Positions 1 through 7,441 of a stretch of DNA of 64,000 bases are shown piece by piece. The stretch is from Allobosea sp. Root381 (GTDB lineage Bacteria > Pseudomonadota > Alphaproteobacteria > Rhizobiales > Beijerinckiaceae). The notes below the pieces were generated by a model. The model saw only the letters and a program-made list of their open reading frames with translations, was not told the origin of the DNA and made no database searches. Position 1 is the stretch's first letter. The number at the start of each line of letters is the position of its first letter. Both the position numbers and the translations under genes were made by a program. The stretch lies in the NCBI RefSeq assembly GCF_001429395.1, contig NZ_LMJT01000009.1:1340-65339 (forward strand). Reading direction: 5' to 3'.

Positions 1-1515
1 CTTGCCGCGATAGGCCGAATCCACCCGCACCGTCAGGTCGCCCCCGGCCACCGCCGACAGCGCCCGCGAGAACTCGTTCGTCGCCGAATCCACCACCGCG
101 TTGATCTCGTTGATCCCCGCGACCAGATCGCCGAGCGGTCCGCCGACATCGCCGACGCGGGCCTGCCCGGAGAAGTCGCCGGCCTGGGCAGCCGCGACGA
201 TGGTCGCGACCTCGCCCAGCAGTTTCTGGACATTGGCGGCCTGCTGGCTGTCGGCCAGCATCGCCAGCTCGCGGTCGCGCCGGCTGGCGTCGAGCGCCAG
301 CGCGTTCTCGCGATAGGCTTCGAGAGCGCCGCTCAGCGCGCCGATCTCGTCGGGAGAGGCGGTTTTCGGGATCGGCTGCGAGAAATCGCCGGCCTGCATC
401 ACGTCGAGCGCCGATTTCAGCGCGACGACCGGCCTGGTGATGCGGCGCTGGACACCGCGCCAGCTGACGACGCAGACGGTGAGCAGGGCCGCCAGCAGCG
501 CGCCGATGACGGAAAGCCCGAGCCAGGCCCGGTCGAGCTTGGCCTGCGTCGTCTGCGCCATGTCGTCGAGCGACTGCTCGACCGCGGCGACGATCCCGGC
601 GAAGGGGCCGTTGCATTGCTTGGTCCATTCCTCGGGCGAGATCACCGGGCCGGTGCCCGCGCCCAGGCGTCCGATCAGATCGTCCATGAAGCGGTTGGCA
701 GCCTGGACCTCGGTCGACATCGCGCCGACCTTGCGCACCAGCTCGGCCCCGACGCCCGGGCGTGCAGCAAGCTGCTGGAGCTGGGAGACGCCGGCGCTGG
801 ACGCGCCGCGCAGCTCACCCATCGCACGCCACTGGCTGGGTTCAAGCGCCTTGCCGGAGCCCAGCGCCGGGCGCAGTACCGAGCACTGGGTCCCGTAGCT
901 GGAGCGGACGCGCCAGCCTGCCGCCTTGAATGCCTGCAGGTCCGCAAGTACCGGGTCGGCCAGCCTGACCGCATTGGCGGTCGCGTTCGAAGCTTTCACC
1001 AGCGCGCCTTCGATGTCGCCGACGCCGTTGTACCAGGGCATGGTGGCGGCGAGGCTGCGCTGCGCCTTCGGCTTGGCAGCCTCGGCGTGGATGTCGGGGA
1101 GTTTTGCCTCGGTCGCCTTGTCCTGGCGCAGGATCGCCTCGGCCAGGGCGTCACGCTCGGCAAGATCGGTGGTCTTCAGCCGTGCCACGGCATTCGCCAC
1201 CTCGCCGCGGTTCGCCTGCTCGATCCTCGCGACGACGGGCTTGGGATCGTCGAGCGCCTGGATCGCGGTCTGCGCCTGGCCGCGATTGCTCCGGATCAGG
1301 TTGCCGGTGAGCAGCAAGGCGCGATCGGCCTCGACGAGGTCGGCCAGGCGCATATTGGTGCGCACCTCGCCCCAGGATTGTGCGGCCAGATAGGTCAGCG
1401 CGCCGACCCCTGGAACGCAGAGGCAGGCCATGGTGGCGACGAGGTAATTCTTGATCGAGGCGGGGAAGAACTGCACAGGCACCATCCGGGTCAAGGCGGC
1501 GTCCGCGCGCCACAT
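1..1515 (-). CDS. methyl-accepting chemotaxis protein, N-terminal part (cut by window edge)
   Basis: The reading frame is open from an ATG at 1515 to the left edge, giving about 505 residues without a stop; the C-terminal signalling part lies outside. A short cytoplasmic N-terminus precedes a first membrane segment around residues 24-45, then a long, mostly helical periplasmic sensor of about 280 residues, a second membrane segment around 328-350, and a HAMP domain just after it (RRITRPVVAL...). A second HAMP-like block follows at about 440-505 (LLGEVATIVAAAQAGDFSG). This order is typical of alphaproteobacterial chemoreceptors with tandem HAMP units, which pass ligand signals to CheA/CheW. 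The ligand cannot be told. The same architecture could belong to a sensor kinase or cyclase, but the HAMP-HAMP spacing favours a chemoreceptor. Confidence 0.8.
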   Translation of the reverse strand, partial: MWRADAALTRMVPVQFFPASIKNYLVATMACLCVPGVGALTYLAAQSWGEVRTNMRLADLVEADRALLLTGNLIRSNRGQAQTAIQALDDPKPVVARIEQANRGEVANAVARLKTTDLAERDALAEAILRQDKATEAKLPDIHAEAAKPKAQRSLAATMPWYNGVGDIEGALVKASNATANAVRLADPVLADLQAFKAAGWRVRSSYGTQCSVLRPALGSGKALEPSQWRAMGELRGASSAGVSQLQQLAARPGVGAELVRKVGAMSTEVQAANRFMDDLIGRLGAGTGPVISPEEWTKQCNGPFAGIVAAVEQSLDDMAQTTQAKLDRAWLGLSVIGALLAALLTVCVVSWRGVQRRITRPVVALKSALDVMQAGDFSQPIPKTASPDEIGALSGALEAYRENALALDASRRDRELAMLADSQQAANVQKLLGEVATIVAAAQAGDFSGQARVGDVGGPLGDLVAGINEINAVVDSATNEFSRALSAVAGGDLTVRVDSAYRGK

Positions 1516-1689
1516 GATTGGATGCTGCGACGTTGCCGATTTATCCTGTCGCGGAGCTTGCGTCGCTATGATTAAGATTTTCTCTTTCCGGCGAGCGCGC
1601 TGCTGATATTTTCGGCATCGGAGAGTGCCTCAGGGGCAATGGCGCGACCCGGCGATGCCGCATGACGGGACGCGCGAGCAGCCAAAGGC

Positions 1690-2886
1690 TCACTGCAGCC
1701 GCTCCGCGTCTCGGGCGAGCGCGCGCCGCGGAGCGGCGAGCATCGCGGCGGTCGCAATCACGCAGCGCGACTTGCCGCCCGACTTGGCCTGGTAGAGCGC
1801 GTTGTCGGCGGCGCTCATCAGGCTTTCCATGTCGCTGCCGTGCTCGGGTGCGAGCGCGATCCCGACCGACACGCCGATCCGGAGTGTCGTGCGGTCGTCG
1901 AGGTCGTAGGGTTGCGAGATGTCGCGGACCAGACGTTCGCCGAACCGCTTCAGCTGGGCGCGTCCGACCTGGTCGGACAGCACGATGAATTCGTCGCCGC
2001 CGATCCGCGCCGCAAGGTCGCCCGTGCGGATCAAACGGCGCAGGCGCTCCGATACGAGCTGCAGGAGTTGGTCGCCGGCCATATGGCCATGCGTGTCGTT
2101 GACGGCCTTGAAGCCGTCGAGGTCGAGATAGATGAAGGCGAGGCTCGGCCCGTCCGCGGAGCGGGAGAGGCTTGCATCGAGCGCCTGGGCCAGCCCGGCG
2201 CGGTTCGACAAGCCGGTGAGCATGTCGTGCCTGGCCTGGAAAGCGTGGTCGCGCTCGGCTTGCATCGTCGTAACCAGCATGGCGTTGAGCCGGTAACCAG
2301 CCTTGGTCATGCTGTAGAGGTAGAACGGGATCTGCAGGAAGACGATCAGCATGATCGGCTCGCCCAGGAACGGTGCCGCGAAGCAGCAGGGGCCGAGCGT
2401 CATGAAGATCATCAGCCCGGCCATGCGCGGCGCGCCGAAATTGCGGAAGCAGATGCCCCCGACCATGGCTGCGGCGGAGAGGCAGGCCAGCGACGCGACC
2501 ACCCAATCGCCGCTGGTCAGGCTGATGAAGGTGCCGAAGCCGACGCCCGCGGCCCATGCGACGCCAAGAAGGAGATAGAGATCGGTCGGGGTCGGCTCGT
2601 GCCGTGCGGCGCGGCGTTGGGCGATCAGCAGTACCACGAGGCGGGTGGCGCAGCAGACCACCTCGAAGACGCACCAAAGGATGAATGGCCAGGTCGGGAT
2701 TCGCAGCGAGATCAGCAGCGACACCGCCACTGTGTTCGCCACGCCGCCGATGAAGATCGGAAGCGTGCCGTAGAGGCCGCCGACGAGCGCGACCCGGATC
2801 TCGGTAGGCACATCCGTCCCGGCATCCGCCAGCCAGCGGGTGAAGCGCCATCGCGGCAGGCTGAAACGCGGTGCCTCGCCTTTCAT
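1690..2886 (-). CDS. membrane-anchored diguanylate cyclase (GGDEF)
   Basis: 398 residues. Residues about 30-205 form several hydrophobic helices (around six) with no recognisable soluble sensor, followed by a GGDEF domain at about 220-380. The active-site motif GGDEF is intact at 296-300, and an RTGD inhibitory I-site stands exactly five residues before it (287-290), as in product-inhibited cyclases. The domain should make cyclic di-GMP from two GTP at the inner membrane face. There is no EAL domain. The gene follows the chemoreceptor in the same direction with a 174-base gap, so co-transcription is uncertain. What the membrane part senses is unknown. Confidence 0.9.
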   Translation of the reverse strand: MKGEAPRFSLPRWRFTRWLADAGTDVPTEIRVALVGGLYGTLPIFIGGVANTVAVSLLISLRIPTWPFILWCVFEVVCCATRLVVLLIAQRRAARHEPTPTDLYLLLGVAWAAGVGFGTFISLTSGDWVVASLACLSAAAMVGGICFRNFGAPRMAGLMIFMTLGPCCFAAPFLGEPIMLIVFLQIPFYLYSMTKAGYRLNAMLVTTMQAERDHAFQARHDMLTGLSNRAGLAQALDASLSRSADGPSLAFIYLDLDGFKAVNDTHGHMAGDQLLQLVSERLRRLIRTGDLAARIGGDEFIVLSDQVGRAQLKRFGERLVRDISQPYDLDDRTTLRIGVSVGIALAPEHGSDMESLMSAADNALYQAKSGGKSRCVIATAAMLAAPRRALARDAERLQ

Positions 2887-3005
2887 TTTCGGTGCAGTGT
2901 CCTCGTTCGCGCCGCCGCGGTCTCGAGGGGTTCTTAGAAAGGAAGTATTACGATTGGGTTGGTGCCGGCTGCGATCGTTGCGCGATCATGCGCGGCGTGC
3001 GCAAT

Positions 3006-3045
3006 TCCTGGCTGGGCAATCCTGGCTGGGCAATCCTGGCCGGGG
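3006..3045. repeat. 14-bp tandem repeat, 2.8 copies
   Basis: The unit TCCTGGCTGGGCAA occurs twice in full (3006-3019 and 3020-3033) and a third, diverged partial copy runs to 3045. It lies in the gap between the methyltransferase stop and the diguanylate cyclase start. It may be simple slippage. It contains no open frame of note. Confidence 0.85.
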
Positions 3046-3050
3046 AAGTC

Positions 3051-3845
3051 TCAGCCCGTCTGGCGGTAGACCCAGACGCGGGCGGGTGGGATGTTGCGCA
3101 AAACCCAGTCCGAAACGAAGCTCTTCAGGCCGGAACCCTTGCGCGGCACGGGAGAGACCACCGAATAGGTAAACTGGATGAAGGGCGCGCCGTCGATCAG
3201 CAGGGTGAAGGCATCCTTTGCCAAGGCGGTCCGCATCACCGGGGGCTGGTTGAACAGGGGCAGGCTCGAGACGACCGCGATGGCCTTGTCCTGCAGATAC
3301 CCGGCAAGGGTCGTCGACAACGCGTAGGCATCGCCCTCGACGATCGTGGCGCGCGGGAAGCGCTGCCGCAGCAGCTTGCAGAATTCCGGGCTGTATTCGA
3401 CCAGGATCAGCCGGTCCTCGCTGATGCCACGCTCGATCAGCGCCTCGGTCACCGGCCCGGTGCCGGGGCCGATCTCGATGACGGGGCCGGGCAGCGCGGG
3501 GTCGACAAAGGATGCCATGCGCCGCGCCAGGGCCGGGCTCGACGGCGTGACCGAGCCGGTGCGGAGCGGGTCGTCGATCCAGGATTTGATGAAGCGCGCC
3601 TCGTCGCCGAGCTTGTTGCGAGCCTCGCTCACCCTGCTGCGCAGCTTCTCGGTCCTATTGCGGACCTCGTCCTGCACCTTGTAGCGCACGGCCGCGACCT
3701 TCAGCCGGGCTTCGGCGACGCTGTCGACCAGATCGGCGGCCGTGACCCGCACCTCGTCCTCGAGGCGCGAGGCGACGCGCGACTGCCCGAGGCGAGCGGC
3801 CAGCGATCGCCCCTGCGAGGGCCGGCGGTGGGACGTGGCTGACAT
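3051..3845 (-). CDS. PmtA-like SAM-dependent methyltransferase with helical N-terminal extension
   Basis: 264 residues from the ATG at 3845 (a start 10 codons upstream is also open). The glycine-rich SAM-binding loop VIEIGPGTGP lies near residues 122-131, and an acidic residue at the end of the next strand (LILVEYS) fits the ribose-binding position. The family resembles alphaproteobacterial phospholipid N-methyltransferase PmtA, which methylates phosphatidylethanolamine to phosphatidylcholine, and is distantly related to rRNA dimethylases (SSLPLFN takes the place of their NLPY motif). Residues about 25-90 are a charged, probably coiled-coil extension not needed for the fold. Phospholipid as substrate is inferred from family resemblance only. 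Confidence 0.75.
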   Translation of the reverse strand: MSATSHRRPSQGRSLAARLGQSRVASRLEDEVRVTAADLVDSVAEARLKVAAVRYKVQDEVRNRTEKLRSRVSEARNKLGDEARFIKSWIDDPLRTGSVTPSSPALARRMASFVDPALPGPVIEIGPGTGPVTEALIERGISEDRLILVEYSPEFCKLLRQRFPRATIVEGDAYALSTTLAGYLQDKAIAVVSSLPLFNQPPVMRTALAKDAFTLLIDGAPFIQFTYSVVSPVPRKGSGLKSFVSDWVLRNIPPARVWVYRQTG

Positions 3846-4059
3846 GTTTCCCCTGACGGAAGGAGGCACGGCCATGGCGCCGTGCGAACGTTACCTGCGC
3901 GTCATATGGGGTCAAGAGTGCTCCTGAGCCAAGCCCTGATGCCGCCGCCTGTTGAGATTGCCGGGGGGCAACCCGCAGAAACCCGCCCGATCAGGGCGCC
4001 GCCTCCCTCCTTTCGGCCTTGAAGCCCTCCTCCACGGAGCTCGCATTCCCAACGCCGGG

Positions 4060-4084
4060 GGAACCGTCGCGACGGGCAAGCGTT
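4060..4084 (+). promoter_or_regulatory. EcfG-type promoter (GGAAC-N16-CGTT) for the ABC transporter
   Basis: GGAAC at 4060-4064 and CGTT at 4081-4084 are separated by exactly 16 bases, matching the published consensus for EcfG sigma factors of the alphaproteobacterial general stress response. It ends 57 bases before the transporter ATG at 4142. The rest of the 296-base gap between the divergent genes shows nothing else I recognise. Confidence 0.8.
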
Positions 4085-4141
4085 CCCGGCAAGCCACGCC
4101 GCTAGGTGGCTCTTGGATGCAGCGCTGGAGTTGCGATTTGC

Positions 4142-5950
4142 ATGACTGAGAGAGCGCGCTTCGCCCGCCGTTCGCGCATGCGCCGCTTCTTCGCGGCGGC
4201 GCTACCCTTCTGGCAGGGCAAGACGCGGCTCCGGGCCTGGGGGCTGACGATCGCGGTGCTTGTCTTCGTCGGCGCCCAACTCGGCGCCGCCGTCGGTGTC
4301 AATACCTGGAACCGGCTGTTCTTCGATGCGCTCGAAAAGCGCGATGCCGCCGCAGCCTGGGGCGCCGCGGGATGGCTGCCACTGTTGGTCGCTGCTTCCG
4401 CGCTGAGCCTCTCGGCTCTGGTGATCAGCCGCATGTTGCTTCAGATGCGGTGGCGCGAGTATCTGACGAACCGTCTCGCCGGCTGGTGGATCGCCGACCA
4501 GCGCTATTATCGGCTGCAATTCGTCGCCGAGGAGCAGGCGGCACCGGAATACCGCATCGCCGAGGATGTCCGCCTCGCGATCGAGCCCCTCGTCGAATTC
4601 GCGATCGGATTGATCAGCGCGGCCGTCACGGCTGCGACGTTCGCCGCGATCCTGTGGCATGTCGCCGGCTCCGCCCACTTCGTGCTGGCGGGCACCGAGA
4701 TCGTGATCCCCAGCTACATGGCAATCTCCGCGATCGGTTATGCCGCACTGGCCTCGCTCGCCGCCTATCTGACGGGGCGGCCGCTGGTCGCGCGCATCGC
4801 CGCCAAGAACGAGACCGAGGCGCAGTTCAGAGCCGAGATGACGCGGCTGCGCGAGAATGCCGAGAGCATCGCGCTGATCCGCGGCGATGCGGACGAGCGC
4901 AGCTCCGTCGGCGAGAATTACCGCCGCGTCGTCGCCGCCTGGCTGCGGGTGATCAAGCAGCAGGGGGTCATCGCCCTGGTGCTCAACACAAATGGCGCTC
5001 TTTTCCCGATCGTGCCGCTGCTGCTGATCGCACCGAAATATCTCGCCGGCGAGGTGTCGCTAGGCGCGGTGATGCAGGTGGTGGCGGCGTTCAGCGCCGT
5101 GCAGGCCGCGCTGATCTGGTTCGTCGACAACGTCGTCCGCCTCGCCGAATGGTTCGCCTCGGTGACGCGCGTCGACGAATTGCAGGAGGCGCTCGAAGGC
5201 CTCGACATCGGCACCATCATGGCTGACGAGACGCGGGTCGAGCATACCGAGAGCGATGATGGTGCGATCCAGCTCAACGGGCTTTCGATCGCCCACAGCA
5301 ATGGCCGGATCGTGATCGCGGACGCGACGGTGCTGATCGGCCTCGGCGAGAAGGTGCTGATCGTCGGCGAAAGCGGCACGGGCAAGAGCACGCTGATCCG
5401 CGCGCTTGCGGGTCTCTGGCCCTGGGGCTCGGGCTCTATCGCGATGCCGCGCGGCAAGACGGTCGCCTTCGTCCCGCAGAAACCCTATCTGCCGATGGGC
5501 AACCTGCGCAGCGTGCTGCTCTATCCGGAAGCGGCCACGCCGGTGCCCGACGAAACCATCGTCGCAGCCCTCAAACGATGCGGCCTGGGCTATCTCGCCA
5601 AGCGGCTCGACGACGAGGACAAATGGGACCGCATCCTGTCGGGTGGCGAGCGCCAGCGCGTCGCCTTCGCGCGGCTTCTCATCCATCGGCCCGATATCAT
5701 CATCATGGACGAGGCCACGTCGGCGCTCGACGAGGACAGCCAGACCGCGCTGCTCTCCCTGTTCGAAAGCGATCTCGCCCATGCGACGGTCATCAGCGTC
5801 GGCCATCGCCCCGGCCTCGAGGATTTCCACGACCGCAAGATCACGCTGGAGAAGCACCTCGCCGGCGCTCACTTAACCTCGCGGCGGCTCGGCAAATCGC
5901 TCTGGCGTCTGTTCAAGACCCGAACAGCGGCCAATGACGAAGCCGCCTGA
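4142..5950 (+). CDS. SbmA/BacA-related ABC transporter (YddA type), membrane and ATPase domains fused
   Basis: 602 residues from the ATG at 4142. Residues about 25-330 hold a six-helix ABC_membrane_2 (SbmA/BacA-like) region, and about 370-575 an ATPase domain with Walker A GESGTGKST (near 409), Q-loop VPQKPYLPMG, signature LSGGERQR (near 499) and Walker B IIIMDEATSALD. The fused layout matches YddA and peroxisomal ABCD half-transporters, which work as homodimers in the inner membrane. Substrate is unknown; relatives take up peptides or very-long-chain acyl compounds. A perfect EcfG promoter lies just upstream, so I infer induction in the general stress response. Confidence 0.9.
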   Translation: MTERARFARRSRMRRFFAAALPFWQGKTRLRAWGLTIAVLVFVGAQLGAAVGVNTWNRLFFDALEKRDAAAAWGAAGWLPLLVAASALSLSALVISRMLLQMRWREYLTNRLAGWWIADQRYYRLQFVAEEQAAPEYRIAEDVRLAIEPLVEFAIGLISAAVTAATFAAILWHVAGSAHFVLAGTEIVIPSYMAISAIGYAALASLAAYLTGRPLVARIAAKNETEAQFRAEMTRLRENAESIALIRGDADERSSVGENYRRVVAAWLRVIKQQGVIALVLNTNGALFPIVPLLLIAPKYLAGEVSLGAVMQVVAAFSAVQAALIWFVDNVVRLAEWFASVTRVDELQEALEGLDIGTIMADETRVEHTESDDGAIQLNGLSIAHSNGRIVIADATVLIGLGEKVLIVGESGTGKSTLIRALAGLWPWGSGSIAMPRGKTVAFVPQKPYLPMGNLRSVLLYPEAATPVPDETIVAALKRCGLGYLAKRLDDEDKWDRILSGGERQRVAFARLLIHRPDIIIMDEATSALDEDSQTALLSLFESDLAHATVISVGHRPGLEDFHDRKITLEKHLAGAHLTSRRLGKSLWRLFKTRTAANDEAA

Positions 5951-5997
5951 ACCGATGCGCTCTCGCCGATGTGATCGCGCGGTTCTCGCGCCACGTC

Positions 5998-6022
5998 GGA
6001 ACCCGCCCGGCCTCGCGGCGTT
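5998..6022 (+). promoter_or_regulatory. EcfG-type promoter (GGAAC-N16-CGTT) for the 92-residue protein
   Basis: GGAAC at 5998-6002 and CGTT at 6019-6022 are separated by 16 bases. The motif lies 52 bases before the ATG of the small gene at 6075 and downstream of the ABC transporter stop, so the small gene has its own stress promoter. Confidence 0.8.
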
Positions 6023-6074
6023 TCTCTCCTGAAGCCGGGCGATCCTTGTCCGGCCAAGGCGTCGGGAGAGACAG

Positions 6075-6353
6075 ATGTTGAATAACAGCCTTGCCCCCAT
6101 CAAGCGCGCCGGCCTGTTCTTCGGCTTCATGGGGGCGGCAGTCTTCGCCCTGACCCTGGGAGCCGGCCTTCAGGAAACCAATTCCGACAGTTCGTCTGCC
6201 GTCGCGCAGGCAAAGATCGAACGTCAGCTGCCTACGGATGCGCGTTTCGCCGCTGTCGATCCCTCGCAGCGCTCGGACGACGTCGCCAAGCGCGCCATCG
6301 GCGGCTCGCAGCAGGCGATGCTGTCTAACGCGAACCGCGCGGTCCTGCGCTGA
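6075..6353 (+). CDS. small membrane or exported protein, unknown function
   Basis: 92 residues with a ribosome-binding sequence (GGGAGAGAC) just before the ATG. A hydrophobic stretch at about residues 13-32 (FFGFMGAAVFALTLGAGL) could be a signal peptide or a single membrane anchor; the rest is polar and rich in Ser, Ala and Asp, without cysteine or a known motif. I do not recognise the family. It has its own EcfG-type promoter and is followed by a strong terminator at 6474-6500, so it is a single-gene stress unit. A 16-bp tandem duplication covers its stop codon. Confidence 0.75.
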   Translation: MLNNSLAPIKRAGLFFGFMGAAVFALTLGAGLQETNSDSSSAVAQAKIERQLPTDARFAAVDPSQRSDDVAKRAIGGSQQAMLSNANRAVLR

Positions 6354-6372
6354 GGCGGTCCTGCGCTGAGGC
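6341..6372. repeat. 16-bp tandem duplication over a stop codon
   Basis: Two exact copies of GGTCCTGCGCTGAGGC (6341-6356, 6357-6372). The stop codon of the small gene is in the first copy. As 16 is not a multiple of three, the second copy does not extend the protein. Confidence 0.9.
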
Positions 6373-6473
6373 GGCCGGGTTAAACCGGTGCCTTCGCTTC
6401 GGCGGCCCGGCACGCGGAACCTTTCGCTGCCTCGTGCATTGAGCAAGCGGTGCAACTCGCGCGCCCTACTCTA

Positions 6474-6500
6474 AAGCCGCCCTTGGGCGGCTTGTTTTTT
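6474..6500 (+). terminator. rho-independent terminator
   Basis: A GC-rich hairpin with arms AAGCCGCCC (6474-6482) and GGGCGGCTT (6485-6493) is followed by GTTTTTT (6494-6500). It ends transcription from the small stress gene before the transglutaminase gene. Confidence 0.9.
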
Positions 6501-6548
6501 GGCGGGCGGGCCATCGACTAGGCGGCCAGAACGCGCCGGGGAGGATCG

Positions 6549-7439
6549 ATGCGTCTGCGCATCCGGCATTCAACGACCTACCGCTATGCTGTGCCGGTGA
6601 TGTTTGGGCCGCATCGGCTGATGCTGCGCCCACGCGACAGCTTCGACCTTCGCGTGCTCGACACGGCGCTTTCGATCTCGCCCACGGCGCAGTTGCGCTG
6701 GATGCACGACGCCTATGGCAACTCGGTCGCCGTCGCGCATTTCGATGCCCCGGCCGATACGCTCGACATCATCAGCGAACTCGTTATCGAGCGTTTCGAT
6801 TCGGCGCTCCCCAACACCGAGATCAAGTCCGCCGCGGGGATCACCGGAGTGGTCTACAGCGCGGGGGAACAGGCCGTGCTGCAGCCCTATCTCTGTCTGG
6901 CAGCCGCGGACCCCGATGGCGTTCTCGACCAGTGGCTCGCCGACTTCCGGGCCCGCATCGGGCAGGGGAGCGGCCATCTGCTGCGGGACCTCGCCCATGC
7001 GCTCCATGCCGGGCTGGGCTATGCCGTTCGCTACGACGAGGGCACGCAGCACCCTGTCGACACGCTGGGCCTGCGCGCAGGGTCCTGCCGCGACTATGCC
7101 TGGCTGTTCATCGAGCTCGCCCGGCGCATGGGCTTCGCGGCCCGCTTCGTCACCGGTTATATCCATGACCGCACCCCCGACGCTGCGGGGCTGATCTCCA
7201 CGGTCGGTCTCACCCATGCCTGGGCCGAGGTTTTCATCCCGGGGGATGGCTGGGTCGAATTCGACCCGACCAATGACCTCGTCGCCGATCGGCAGCTCCT
7301 GAGGGTCGCCGTTGCCCGCGTTCCCGAGGATGCGTCACCGGTCGCGGGAAGCTTCACGGGGCCGGACGGCTCGTTCCTCGGCCTCGGCGTCGGCGTGACG
7401 ATCGAGCCGGTCGAAGCTCCACCGGGCGACCGAGGCTGA
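6549..7439 (+). CDS. transglutaminase-like cysteine protease family protein
   Basis: 296 residues. The N-terminal third matches the beta-rich domain seen before bacterial transglutaminase cores (MRLRIRHSTTYRY). The core shows the Cys-His-Asp triad: Cys in GSCRDYAW, His in LTHAWAEV and Asp in EFDPTND. No signal peptide is evident, so it is probably cytoplasmic. Members of this family act as peptidases or amide-bond-processing enzymes, often beside circularly permuted ATP-grasp genes, but no such partner is here. It starts 49 bases after a terminator, so it needs its own promoter; I saw only an imperfect GGAAC-N16-CATT before that terminator. Confidence 0.88.
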   Translation: MRLRIRHSTTYRYAVPVMFGPHRLMLRPRDSFDLRVLDTALSISPTAQLRWMHDAYGNSVAVAHFDAPADTLDIISELVIERFDSALPNTEIKSAAGITGVVYSAGEQAVLQPYLCLAAADPDGVLDQWLADFRARIGQGSGHLLRDLAHALHAGLGYAVRYDEGTQHPVDTLGLRAGSCRDYAWLFIELARRMGFAARFVTGYIHDRTPDAAGLISTVGLTHAWAEVFIPGDGWVEFDPTNDLVADRQLLRVAVARVPEDASPVAGSFTGPDGSFLGLGVGVTIEPVEAPPGDRG

Positions 7440-7441
7440 TT

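Noticed and set aside
3912-4149. Short open frames in the gap before the ABC transporter
   Set aside because: Composition is that of random high-GC frames and they overlap the EcfG promoter.
6416-6440. GGAAC-N16-CATT as an EcfG promoter for the transglutaminase gene
   Set aside because: The -10 has one mismatch and a strong terminator (6474-6500) stands between it and the gene.
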